The position numbers and the translations under genes were made by a program. 64,000 bases of DNA, taken from Actinoplanes sp. N902-109. GTDB lineage: Bacteria; Actinomycetota; Actinomycetes; Mycobacteriales; Micromonosporaceae. Positions 41,028 through 49,253 of this stretch are shown here, in pieces. How positions within the stretch are numbered: the stretch's first letter is position 1; every line of letters begins with the position of its first letter. The DNA lies in the NCBI RefSeq assembly GCF_000389965.1, contig NC_021191.1, forward strand, positions 3,907,501 through 3,971,500. Reading direction: 5' to 3'. Under the pieces are notes generated by a model. It did not search any database. It was not told the DNA's origin and worked only from the letters and a program-made list of their open reading frames with translations.

Positions 41028-42539
41028 ATGAAGGCTCTGCGACTGACGGCGGTGCTCGGGGTGGCAGCCCTGGTGACCGGTGCCTGCGGGGACAACTCCG
41101 GCGGCGGCCCGGGCGGGCGGCAGCCGGTCGGCGGCAAGACGTTCACGATGGCGGTCGCGGGTGACCCGGGCAACCTCGACCCCCATTTCACCTCGCTGAC
41201 GGTGACCGGCCAGGTCGACCGTTTCCTGTACGCCTCGCTGCTGGGCTTCGCGCCGGACGGCAAGCTGCTGCCGGGTCTGGCCGAGAAGTGGCAGACCACC
41301 GCCAGCACTGCCACATTCACCCTGCGCAAGGGCGTGACCTGCGCCGACGGCAGTGCGCTGACGGCGAGCGCGGTCGCCGCGAACATCTCCTTCGTGGGGG
41401 ACGTGCGGAACGGCTCCAGCCGGGTCGGCACGTTCGTCCCGGCCGGGGCCAAGGCCACCGCCGACGACACCACCGGGGTGGTCACGGTGACCTCGCCCAG
41501 CCCGGACGCCTTCCTCGACCGCAACCTGGGTGGCCTGCCGATCGTCTGCGAGCCGGGCCTCAAGGACCGCGGCGTGCTCATGAAGGGCGGCGCCGGCACC
41601 GGCCTGTTCACGCTCACCGAGGCCGTGCCCGACGACCACTACACCCTGGTACGCCGCAAGGAGCTGGGCGGACCCACCGGGCTGCCGGACACCGTGGTGA
41701 TCAAGGTGCTCGTCAACGAGGCGACCACGGCCAACCTGCTGCTGTCCGGGCAGGTCAACGCCGCCCGGTTCACCGGCCCGGACAGCCAGCGCCTGCAGGG
41801 CAGCGACTACCTGCGGCGGGACATCCTGGCGCCGACCGGGGAGCTGTGGTTCCACCAGAAGGCCGGGCTGCCGACCGCCGACCTCGCGGTGCGCACCGCC
41901 CTGATCAAGGCGGTCGACCTGAAGCAGCTGCAGCAGGTCTTCACCAGCGGGCGCGGTGCGGCACCGACCGGGCTGGTGGCGCCGGCGATGAGCCCGTGCA
42001 AGGGGGACACGGTCACCGGCTCGCTGCCCGCCTTCGACCCGGCCGCCGGCAAGGCGGTGCTGGCCGGCAGGAAGCTCACCGTGGCCTGGGGTGCGACCGG
42101 CAGCCCGGGGGCCCAGGCCGCCGCCGAGCTGCTGCAACGGCAGTGGCAGGCCGCCGGGGTGCAGGTCGAGCTGAAGTCGGTGACCACCACCCAGGTGGGG
42201 CAGATCGCCGCCGGTCAGCTCGCCTGGGACGTGGCGCTGTTCCCGATCGGCGTGACGCTGCCGAGCCAGCTGGTGCCGTACCTGTCCGGGCCGACGCCGC
42301 CGGACGGCACGAACTTCGCCTCGTTCGACAACAAGGACTACGTCGCGGCGGTGACGGCGGCGCAGCAGCAGCCCGGCGACAGCGGGTGCGCGCAGTGGGC
42401 CGCGGCCGAGAAGGCGGTGATCCAGCACGTCGACCTGGTGCCGTTCGCCAACGCGAATGCGCCGATCGTGGCGCGCGGCGCGGAGCTGGACCTGTCCGAG
42501 GGCGACATCGACCCGGCCTCGATCCGCATGCTCGGCTGA
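41028..42539 (+). CDS. Oligopeptide ABC transporter substrate-binding lipoprotein (SBP_bac_5)
   Basis: This 503-residue exported binding protein has a signal peptide ending LVTGAC, a plausible though not textbook lipobox with Cys as the lipid anchor. The mature part follows the DppA/OppA fold: GDPGNLDPHFTS, ADGSALTASAVAANISFV and a C-terminal lobe from about residue 270. Members bind di- and oligopeptides, nickel or glycosides. GGAGG directly upstream supports the ATG at 41028. It opens an operon with two permeases and two ATPases. The peptidase and racemase genes downstream point to a peptide ligand. Confidence 0.9.
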   Translation: MKALRLTAVLGVAALVTGACGDNSGGGPGGRQPVGGKTFTMAVAGDPGNLDPHFTSLTVTGQVDRFLYASLLGFAPDGKLLPGLAEKWQTTASTATFTLRKGVTCADGSALTASAVAANISFVGDVRNGSSRVGTFVPAGAKATADDTTGVVTVTSPSPDAFLDRNLGGLPIVCEPGLKDRGVLMKGGAGTGLFTLTEAVPDDHYTLVRRKELGGPTGLPDTVVIKVLVNEATTANLLLSGQVNAARFTGPDSQRLQGSDYLRRDILAPTGELWFHQKAGLPTADLAVRTALIKAVDLKQLQQVFTSGRGAAPTGLVAPAMSPCKGDTVTGSLPAFDPAAGKAVLAGRKLTVAWGATGSPGAQAAAELLQRQWQAAGVQVELKSVTTTQVGQIAAGQLAWDVALFPIGVTLPSQLVPYLSGPTPPDGTNFASFDNKDYVAAVTAAQQQPGDSGCAQWAAAEKAVIQHVDLVPFANANAPIVARGAELDLSEGDIDPASIRMLG

Positions 42540-42544
42540 CCGCG

Positions 42545-43519
42545 ATGGTGACCCTTGCCGTGCGCGGCGCCGACCAGGTGTGGGTCCGGTTCGCCGGGCG
42601 CCGCGCGGGCCAGCTGCTGGTGTCGCTCTGGGTGCTGGTGACCGCGTCGTTCGCGATGATCCATGTGTTGCCGGGCGACCCGGTGCGGGCGGCGCTGGGG
42701 CCCACCGCACCGCTCGACCTGATCGAGCAGCGCCGGGCAGCGCTCGGCCTGGACGATCCGCTGTGGCAGCAGTACCTGCACTACCTGGCGCACCTGCTCA
42801 CCGGCGACCTCGGTGTGTCGATGACCTCGGGGCTGCCGGTGCGCGACGTGATCGGCGACCGGATCGGGTCGACCGCGGGCATGGCGGTGCTGGCGTTCGC
42901 GGTGGCGGTCGCCGTGTCGGTGCCGCTGGGCACGCTGATGGCGGTGGTGGCCCGCGACGGCCGGCGCCGCGGCGGGGACTGGTTCGTCACCTCGGCCAGC
43001 GTCGTGGTGGCCACCATCCCGGAGTTCCTGCTGGCGGTGGGGCTGGTGTTCGTCTTCGGCGTGCAGTTGCACTGGGCGCCGGTGGCCGGGCGTGCCGGAC
43101 CGGGGTCGTACGTGCTGCCGGTGCTGTCGCTGGCGATCGGGCCGGCCCTGATGCTGGCCCGCATCGTTCGGGTGGAGATGCTCACCGTGCTGGGCAGCGA
43201 CTACATCCGCACGGCCCGCGCCAAGCGGGTCCGCGGCACGGCGCTGTACCTGCGGCACGCGCTGCCGAACGCGCTGACCGCCGCGCTCACCATGGGCGGG
43301 CTGATGCTGGGTGCGCTGGTGGCCGGGACCGTGCTGGTGGAGAACATCTTCGCCTGGCCCGGGCTGGGCGGCACCATCGTCCAGTCCATCCTGGCCAAGG
43401 ACTACCCCACCGTGGAGGGTGTGGTGCTCGTGTACGGCGCCGGGGTCCTGCTGGTCAACCTCGCGGTGGACGTGGCCCTGGCCGTGCTCGACCCGCGCTC
43501 GACGATCCGGGCGGCGTGA
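42545..43519 (+). CDS. ABC transporter permease (DppB type)
   Basis: This 324-residue integral membrane protein has six predicted spans. It has the DppB/OppB N-terminus (LLVSLWVLVTASFAMIHVLPGDP), the periplasmic ALGLDDPLWQQYLHYL segment and the EAA-loop region (YIRTARAKRVRGTALYLRHALPNAL), which docks to the ATPase. It starts 5 bases after the lipoprotein stop, and its stop overlaps the start of the next gene by one base (TGATG). It forms the channel with the permease half of the downstream fusion. Confidence 0.92.
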   Translation: MVTLAVRGADQVWVRFAGRRAGQLLVSLWVLVTASFAMIHVLPGDPVRAALGPTAPLDLIEQRRAALGLDDPLWQQYLHYLAHLLTGDLGVSMTSGLPVRDVIGDRIGSTAGMAVLAFAVAVAVSVPLGTLMAVVARDGRRRGGDWFVTSASVVVATIPEFLLAVGLVFVFGVQLHWAPVAGRAGPGSYVLPVLSLAIGPALMLARIVRVEMLTVLGSDYIRTARAKRVRGTALYLRHALPNALTAALTMGGLMLGALVAGTVLVENIFAWPGLGGTIVQSILAKDYPTVEGVVLVYGAGVLLVNLAVDVALAVLDPRSTIRAA

Positions 43520-45396
43520 TGGCCGCCCGGCTGCGCAGCCCGCTGGTGCTCTCGGCCGCGATACTGCTCCTGCTGGTGGCAGGCACCGCCGTGGTGGCCC
43601 CGCTGGTGCTGCACGACCGCGCCGATGCGGTGGACCCGGCGGCCATCCTGCAGGGTGCCTCGTCGGCCCATCCGGCGGGCACCGACCTGCTCGGCCGCGA
43701 CATCCTGGCCCGGGTGCTGGTGGCCACCCGGCTGTCGCTGGTGCTGGCGCTGCTGGCGACGGGGCTCGGCGTGCTGCTCGGGCTGGTGCTCGGGGCGGCG
43801 CCGACGCTGCTCGGCGCCCGGCTGGGCCGGTGGGTCACCGCGGCGATCTCCATCGCGGTCGCGTTCCCCAGCCTGCTGCTGGCGCTGTTCTTCGCGGTGA
43901 TCCTCGGGGTGGGCGCCCGGGGCGCGGTGCTGGCGATCGGGTTCGCCACCGCGCCCGGGTTCGCGCGGCTCACCCACACCCTGACCGCCGCTGTGGCCGG
44001 CCGGGACTTCATCGCCGCGGCCCGGGTCGCCGGGGTCGGCCGGCTGCGGATCATGGTGCGGCACGTGCTGCCCAACATCGCCGAACCGCTGGTGGTCACG
44101 GCGACCATGGCGGCCGGGGCGGCGCTGCTGTCGTTCACCAGCCTGTCCTTCCTCGGGCTGGGCGTGCAGGCGCCCGGCTACGACTGGGGGCGGCTGCTCG
44201 GCGAGGGCCTCGCCCAGATCTACCTCCATCCGGCCGGTGCGCTGGTCGCCGGGTGCGCGGTGGTGCTGGCGGCGATGGCGTTCAACCTGACCGGTGAGGC
44301 GGTTGCGCGGGTCATCGGCGGGCGCTCTGTTCCCGGTACGGCCGGGGCAGCCCCCGCCGCCGCGCACGCGGACCTGCCCGTACCGCAGGAGAGCGACGCC
44401 CTGCTGACCGTGTGCGACCTGCGGGTCAGCTTCGGCGCGGTGAGCCCGGTGCGCGGGGTGAGCCTGACCCTGCGCCGCGGCGAGGCGGTCGGCATCGTCG
44501 GCGAGTCCGGCTCGGGCAAGAGCCTGACCGCCCTGGCGATCGCGCAGCTGGTGGCGGCGCCGGGCCGGGTGCACGCCGAGACCCTCGACCTGCTCGGCGC
44601 CGACCTGCGTGCCGGGGCCGGCCGGGCGCACCGCACGCTGCTCGGCACGTCGCTGGCGATGGTGTTCCAGGACCCGATGACCTCGCTCAACCCGGTCCAG
44701 CGGGTGGGCCGGCAGCTGGCCGAGGTGGTCCGCGAGCACCGGGGCACGGGCCGCCGGGCCGCCTGGCGCCGCGCGGTCGACCGGCTGCAGGCCGTGCGCA
44801 TCCCGGACGCCGCCCGCCGGGCCGCGCAGCTGCCGCACGAGTTCTCCGGCGGCATGCGCCAGCGCGCGATGATCGGCATGGGCCTGATGGGCGACCCGGA
44901 GCTGATCATCGCCGACGAGCCGACCACCGCGCTGGACGTCACCGTGCAGCGGCAGGTGCTCCAGCTGCTGGCGGGCATCCGCGCCGAGCGTTCGCTGGGG
45001 CTGCTGTTCATCAGCCACGACGTCACCGTGGTCGGGCAGGTCTGCGAGCGGGTGCTGGTGATGTACGCCGGCCGCATCGTCGAGGACCTGCCGGTCACGG
45101 CGTTGCGGGACGACGCCCGGCATCCGTACACCCGGGCGCTGGTGGCGGCGGTGCCGACCATGACCACCGACCGGGACCGCCCGCTCGCGGTGATCCCGGG
45201 CCGCCCGCCGGACCCGCACGCGCTGCCGCCGGGCTGCGCCTTCGCCCCGCGCTGCCCGCTGGCCACCGCCCGCTGCCGGGAGCAGGACCCGCCGCTGGCC
45301 GGCTACGGCGACCACCGCCGGGTGGCCTGCTGGCACGCCGGTCCCACCGCCCCCACCGTGGTGGCATCCGTTCCGTTGGAGGGAGAACAGGCATGA
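43519..45396 (+). CDS. ABC transporter permease-ATPase fusion (DppC-DppD)
   Basis: This 625-residue fusion joins two normally separate subunits. Residues 1-270 are a DppC-type permease with about six spans and the EAA loop DFIAAARVAGVGRLRIMVRHVLPN. Residues 290-625 are a complete ATPase: Walker A GESGSGKS, Q-loop FQDPMTSLNP, signature FSGGMRQRA, Walker B LIIADEPTTALD and H-loop SHD. The C-terminal oligopeptide-specific segment CAFAPRCPLATARC is present. The linker is short and Ala/Pro-rich. Such fusions are known in actinobacteria. The start overlaps the DppB stop, and its stop overlaps the S12 hydrolase start (ATGA). Confidence 0.92.
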   Translation: MAARLRSPLVLSAAILLLLVAGTAVVAPLVLHDRADAVDPAAILQGASSAHPAGTDLLGRDILARVLVATRLSLVLALLATGLGVLLGLVLGAAPTLLGARLGRWVTAAISIAVAFPSLLLALFFAVILGVGARGAVLAIGFATAPGFARLTHTLTAAVAGRDFIAAARVAGVGRLRIMVRHVLPNIAEPLVVTATMAAGAALLSFTSLSFLGLGVQAPGYDWGRLLGEGLAQIYLHPAGALVAGCAVVLAAMAFNLTGEAVARVIGGRSVPGTAGAAPAAAHADLPVPQESDALLTVCDLRVSFGAVSPVRGVSLTLRRGEAVGIVGESGSGKSLTALAIAQLVAAPGRVHAETLDLLGADLRAGAGRAHRTLLGTSLAMVFQDPMTSLNPVQRVGRQLAEVVREHRGTGRRAAWRRAVDRLQAVRIPDAARRAAQLPHEFSGGMRQRAMIGMGLMGDPELIIADEPTTALDVTVQRQVLQLLAGIRAERSLGLLFISHDVTVVGQVCERVLVMYAGRIVEDLPVTALRDDARHPYTRALVAAVPTMTTDRDRPLAVIPGRPPDPHALPPGCAFAPRCPLATARCREQDPPLAGYGDHRRVACWHAGPTAPTVVASVPLEGEQA

Positions 45397-46772
45397 CCAT
45401 CGACGCCGACCACTGGTCGCGGCGGCTCGCCGAGCTGGCCGGGCAGCAGCACGTGCCGGGCGCGACCCTGGGCGTGCTCCGGATGTCCGCCGGGGCCGAC
45501 GACGAGCTCGTCGAGGCCGCCCACGGGGTGCTGAACCTGCGCACCGGGGTGCCGGCCACCGTGGACTCGCTGTTCCAGCTGGGCTCGATCACCAAGGTGT
45601 GGACCGCCACGCTGGTCCTGCAGCTGGTCGACGAGGGCAAGCTGCACCTGGACGCCCCGCTCGTCGAGGTGCTGCCGGAGCTGCGGCTCGGCGATCCCGC
45701 GGTGACCGCCAAGCTCACCATGCGGCATCTGCTGACCCACACCAGCGGCATCGACGGCGACATCTTCACCGACACCGGCCGCGGCGACGACTGCCTGGAG
45801 AAGTACGTCGCCCTGCTGGCCGACGCGGCGCAGAACCACCCGCTGGACGCCACCTGGTCCTACTGCAACTCGGGCTACTCGCTGGCCGGGCGGGTGGTCG
45901 AGAAGCTCACCGGCACCACCTGGGACGCGGCGCTGCGCGAGCGGCTGATCGCCCCGCTCGGGCTGACCCGCACGGTGACCCTGCCCGAGGAGGCGCTGCT
46001 GCACCGGGCGGCGCTGGGGCACCTGACCGACGAGGGGGAGCAGGTCCCGGCGCCGGTCTGGGGCATCCCCCGCTCGGCCGGTCCGGCCGGGGCGGTGGTG
46101 TCCACCGCTGCCGAGCTGCTGCTGTTCGCCCGGATGCACCTCAGCGGCGGGGTGGCCCGCGACGGCACCCGGGTGCTCAGCGCGGCGAGCGCCGCCGCGA
46201 TGGCCGCCCACCAGGTCCAGCTGCCCGACACCCACCTGCTCGGCGACTCGTGGGGGCTGGGCTGGGAGCGGATGGACTGGGCCGGGCACCGGCTGATCGG
46301 GCACGACGGCAACACCATCGGGCAGGCGGCGTTCCTGCGGATACTGCCCGAGCGGGGCCTGGCTGTCGCGCTGCTGACCAACGGCGGCAACAGCGCCAAG
46401 CTGTACGAGCAGCTGTACCGGGAGATCTTCGCCGAGCTGGCCGACGTGCCGGTGCCGCACCCGCTCGGGCCGCCGGACCTGCCGGTGGACGTCGACGTGA
46501 CCCCGTACCTGGGCGGCTACGAGCGGGCCAGCATCCGTCAGGAGGTGCGGGCCGGTGCCAACGGGCCGGTGCTGCGGGTCAGCGTGACCGGGCCGCTGGC
46601 CGAGGTGCTGCCGGAGGACGACGCCGACTACCCGATGGTGGCGGTCGCCCCGGACCTGTTCGTCTGCCAGGACCCGGAGACCGGCAACTGGATCCCGGCC
46701 GCGTTCTACCAGCTGCCGACCGGGGAACGGTTCGTCCACTTCGGCGCCCGGGCCACCCCGTGCGTGAGCTGA
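45393..46772 (+). CDS. Beta-lactamase/S12-family serine hydrolase
   Basis: This 459-residue hydrolase of the penicillin-binding-protein-like S12 fold has the nucleophile motif SITK (Ser65, Lys68), YCN (Tyr157) and HDG (His304) in the third site, followed by a C-terminal beta-barrel-like domain from about residue 365. S12 includes DD-carboxypeptidases, D-aminopeptidase DAP, esterases and class C beta-lactamases. No signal peptide is seen, so it should act in the cytoplasm on imported substrate. It sits between the two ATPase-bearing genes of the transporter, overlapping both. The catalytic region is nearly identical to the C-terminal domain of the S9-S12 fusion protein downstream. Confidence 0.88.
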   Translation: MTIDADHWSRRLAELAGQQHVPGATLGVLRMSAGADDELVEAAHGVLNLRTGVPATVDSLFQLGSITKVWTATLVLQLVDEGKLHLDAPLVEVLPELRLGDPAVTAKLTMRHLLTHTSGIDGDIFTDTGRGDDCLEKYVALLADAAQNHPLDATWSYCNSGYSLAGRVVEKLTGTTWDAALRERLIAPLGLTRTVTLPEEALLHRAALGHLTDEGEQVPAPVWGIPRSAGPAGAVVSTAAELLLFARMHLSGGVARDGTRVLSAASAAAMAAHQVQLPDTHLLGDSWGLGWERMDWAGHRLIGHDGNTIGQAAFLRILPERGLAVALLTNGGNSAKLYEQLYREIFAELADVPVPHPLGPPDLPVDVDVTPYLGGYERASIRQEVRAGANGPVLRVSVTGPLAEVLPEDDADYPMVAVAPDLFVCQDPETGNWIPAAFYQLPTGERFVHFGARATPCVS

Positions 46773-47518
46773 GGTTCGAGGCGGTCACCGTCCGGTTCGG
46801 GTCGCGCCGGTCCGGCACCGCGGCCGTCGACGGCGTCGACCTGGTGGTGCCCGCCGGGCAGGTGGTCGGGCTGGTCGGCGAGTCCGGGTCGGGCAAGTCC
46901 ACGCTGGCCCGGGCCGCGGCCGGGCTGGTACCGCTCACCGCCGGGCGGATCCTGCTGGACGGCCGCCCGCCGGTCGTGCGGCGCGGGCAGCCCCGCCCGC
47001 TGCAGATGGTGTTCCAGGACCCGTACTCCGCGCTCGACCCGCGGATGACCGTCGGCGCCTCGGTGGCCGAGGCCGTCCCGCGCCACCCGCCGCTGGGGGC
47101 CGCCGGCCGGCGCACCGAGGTGGCCCGGCTGCTGGAGCTGGTGGGGCTGGCCGCGGACCGGGCCGGGGCCCGCCCGGACGAGCTGTCCGGCGGCCAGCGG
47201 CAGCGGGTGGCGCTGGCCCGCGCGCTGGCCGGGCGGCCCGAGGTGATCGTGGCCGACGAGATCACCTCGGCGCTGGACGTGTCGATCCAGGGCGCGGTGC
47301 TCAACGTCATCCGCGACCTGCACCGGCAGCTGCGGCTGACCATGCTGTTCATCTCGCACAACCTGGCGGTGGTGCGCTACGTCAGCGACATCGTGGCGGT
47401 CATGCGGCAGGGCCGGATCGTCGAGTGCGGCCCGGCCGGGCAGGTGCTGGCCGAGCCCCGGCACGAGTACACCCGGGAGCTGCTCGCCGCTGTTCCGCGG
47501 CCCGGCGCCCCGCTCTAG
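46760..47518 (+). CDS. ABC transporter ATPase (DppF type)
   Basis: This 252-residue ATPase is the second motor subunit of the peptide importer: Walker A GESGSGKS, Q-loop FQDPYSALDP, signature LSGGQRQR, Walker B VIVADEITSALD (Ile in place of the usual Pro), and H-loop SHN in which Asn follows His. The GTG at 46760 overlaps the end of the S12 gene by 13 bases, so translation is coupled. It lacks the long C-terminal extension of the DppD partner and ends shortly after YTRELLAAVP. Confidence 0.9.
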   Translation: MRELRFEAVTVRFGSRRSGTAAVDGVDLVVPAGQVVGLVGESGSGKSTLARAAAGLVPLTAGRILLDGRPPVVRRGQPRPLQMVFQDPYSALDPRMTVGASVAEAVPRHPPLGAAGRRTEVARLLELVGLAADRAGARPDELSGGQRQRVALARALAGRPEVIVADEITSALDVSIQGAVLNVIRDLHRQLRLTMLFISHNLAVVRYVSDIVAVMRQGRIVECGPAGQVLAEPRHEYTRELLAAVPRPGAPL

Positions 47519-47529
47519 GGTTCGTGGGC

Positions 47530-49152
47530 ATGAGTCAGCTGCCGCACGCCAGTCTGGGCCGGGTGCTCGACGATCTGGGCGCGACCCTGCTGGACCTGGT
47601 GCACGGCGACCCGTCGGCCGCCGAGCCGATCGCCGGGGTGGTCATCCACGACCCGTACGACGAACCGGAGCTGCCCGCGCACAGCCTGGTGCTCGGGGTG
47701 GGGCTGCGCGACCCGGCCGAGATCGCGGCGCAGCTGCGCAAGCTCGGCAGACAGGGCGCCGCGGCCCTGGTCGTCCGGGCGCCGCTGCCGCCGGGCGGCG
47801 AACCGCGGGCGGCGTCCGCCGAGTCCGGGGTGGCGCTGCTGACGCTGACCCGCGGCGCCTCCTGGGCCCAGCTGGCCGCGCTGCTGCGCTCGATGCTGCG
47901 GCACGGTGAGGTGGGCGCGGCCGAGCCGGAGATGCTCGGCGGGATGCCCGCGGGTGACCTGTTCGCGCTGGCCAACGCGGTCGCCGCGCTGGTCGACGCG
48001 CCGGTCACGATCGAGGACCCGGACTCGCGGGTGCTGGCGTTCTCCGGCCGCCAGGAGGAGGCCGACGCCTCGCGGGTGGAGACCATCCTGGGGCGGCAGG
48101 TGCCCGACCGCTTCGCCCGGCTGCTGTCGCGCGCCGGGGTGCACCGGGACCTGCACCACAGCGACGAGCCGGTGTACGTGCACCCACCGGCCACCGCGAC
48201 GGGCGACTTCACCGTGCCCCGGGCCGCGGTGGCCGTGCGCGCCGGTGACGAGTTCCTCGGTTCGATCTGGGCGGCCGTGCGCGAACCGCTGAGCCCGCAA
48301 CGCTCGCAGGCGTTCTGCGACGCCGCCAAACTGGTCGCGCTGCACCTGCTGCGGCTGCGCGCCGGGGCCGACGTGGAGCGCCGGTTGCGCACCGAACTGG
48401 TGGGCACGCTGCTGGAGGGCGGTGCCGGCGCCCGCGACGCGCTGGCCCGGCTGGGGCTGGCCGGTCAGCCGCTGGTGGTGCTGGCGCTCGCCCTCGCCCG
48501 GCCGGATGCCGCGCCGCAGGCCGGACCGGCTGCGCAGCGGCAGCGGCTGGGTGACGCGCTGGCCATGCATCTGAGCGCGGTGCAGGCCGGCAGTGCGGTG
48601 GCGGTGCTGGGCGACGTGGTCTACGGCCTGCTGCCGATCGGCGACGAGACCCGCGCGGTCGCGGTGACCTGCGACTTCCTCGACCGGGTGGGGGAGCGGG
48701 TGCCCGCGGTGGCCGGGGTCAGCCCGGTGGCGGCGGCGGTGACCGAGCTGCCCGGCGCGCGGGCCGGTGCCGACCGGGCGTTGCGGGTGCTGCGCACCGG
48801 CCACGGCGGCGGCCGGCTGGTGGCCCGGCTGAGCGACGTGCACGTCGAGGCGCTGGTGCTGGAGCTGCGCGACACCGTGGCGGCCCGCGGCGACCAGCCC
48901 AGCGGGCCGATCGCGCGGCTGCTGGCCTATGACGCCGAGCATCACGCCAGCCTGGTCGAGACGCTGGCGGCGTGGCTGGACGCCTTCGGTGACGCGGTGG
49001 CCGCGGCCGCGGCGCTGCACGTGCACCCCAACACCTTCCGCTACCGGCTGCGCCGGCTGGCCGAGGTGGGCGAGGTCGACCTGGCCGACCCGCACGCCCG
49101 GTTCGGGCTGATGCTGCAACTGCGGGTGTTCCTGCCCGGCGGATCGGTGTGA
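47530..49152 (+). CDS. PucR-family transcriptional regulator
   Basis: This 540-residue regulator has an N-terminal purine-catabolism-regulator-like sensor domain (about 1-130), a central GGDEF-like/GAF-like fold (about 280-420) and the C-terminal PucR helix-turn-helix (LVETLAAWLDAFGDAVAAAA, LHVHPNTFRYRLRRLAEVGEV). PucR proteins often activate amino acid, proline or purine catabolic genes and are sited next to their targets. It begins 12 bases after the ATPase stop and lies in the middle of the peptide-use cluster, so it probably controls that cluster. An alternative GTG start lies at 47524. Confidence 0.88.
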   Translation: MSQLPHASLGRVLDDLGATLLDLVHGDPSAAEPIAGVVIHDPYDEPELPAHSLVLGVGLRDPAEIAAQLRKLGRQGAAALVVRAPLPPGGEPRAASAESGVALLTLTRGASWAQLAALLRSMLRHGEVGAAEPEMLGGMPAGDLFALANAVAALVDAPVTIEDPDSRVLAFSGRQEEADASRVETILGRQVPDRFARLLSRAGVHRDLHHSDEPVYVHPPATATGDFTVPRAAVAVRAGDEFLGSIWAAVREPLSPQRSQAFCDAAKLVALHLLRLRAGADVERRLRTELVGTLLEGGAGARDALARLGLAGQPLVVLALALARPDAAPQAGPAAQRQRLGDALAMHLSAVQAGSAVAVLGDVVYGLLPIGDETRAVAVTCDFLDRVGERVPAVAGVSPVAAAVTELPGARAGADRALRVLRTGHGGGRLVARLSDVHVEALVLELRDTVAARGDQPSGPIARLLAYDAEHHASLVETLAAWLDAFGDAVAAAAALHVHPNTFRYRLRRLAEVGEVDLADPHARFGLMLQLRVFLPGGSV

Positions 49153-49253
49153 CGGACGAGCCGGACCGCCCGCTCTCGTCGTAACGGACCAAGACAGCCG
49201 GTCCCGGCGCGGGCAGGCTTCCTGCCAGGACCCGCGGAGCGGAGGGGATTGCG

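Noticed and set aside
39564..42710. Minus-strand open frame of over 1000 codons across the permease and binding-protein genes
   Set aside because: The product is Gln/His/Arg/Pro-rich without a fold, and it overlaps two clear genes on the plus strand.
44412..46772. One long open frame linking the ATPase region to the S12 gene, suggesting a triple fusion
   Set aside because: The 5' part is out of frame with the ATPase motifs. The true S12 start is the ATG at 45393 overlapping the upstream stop.
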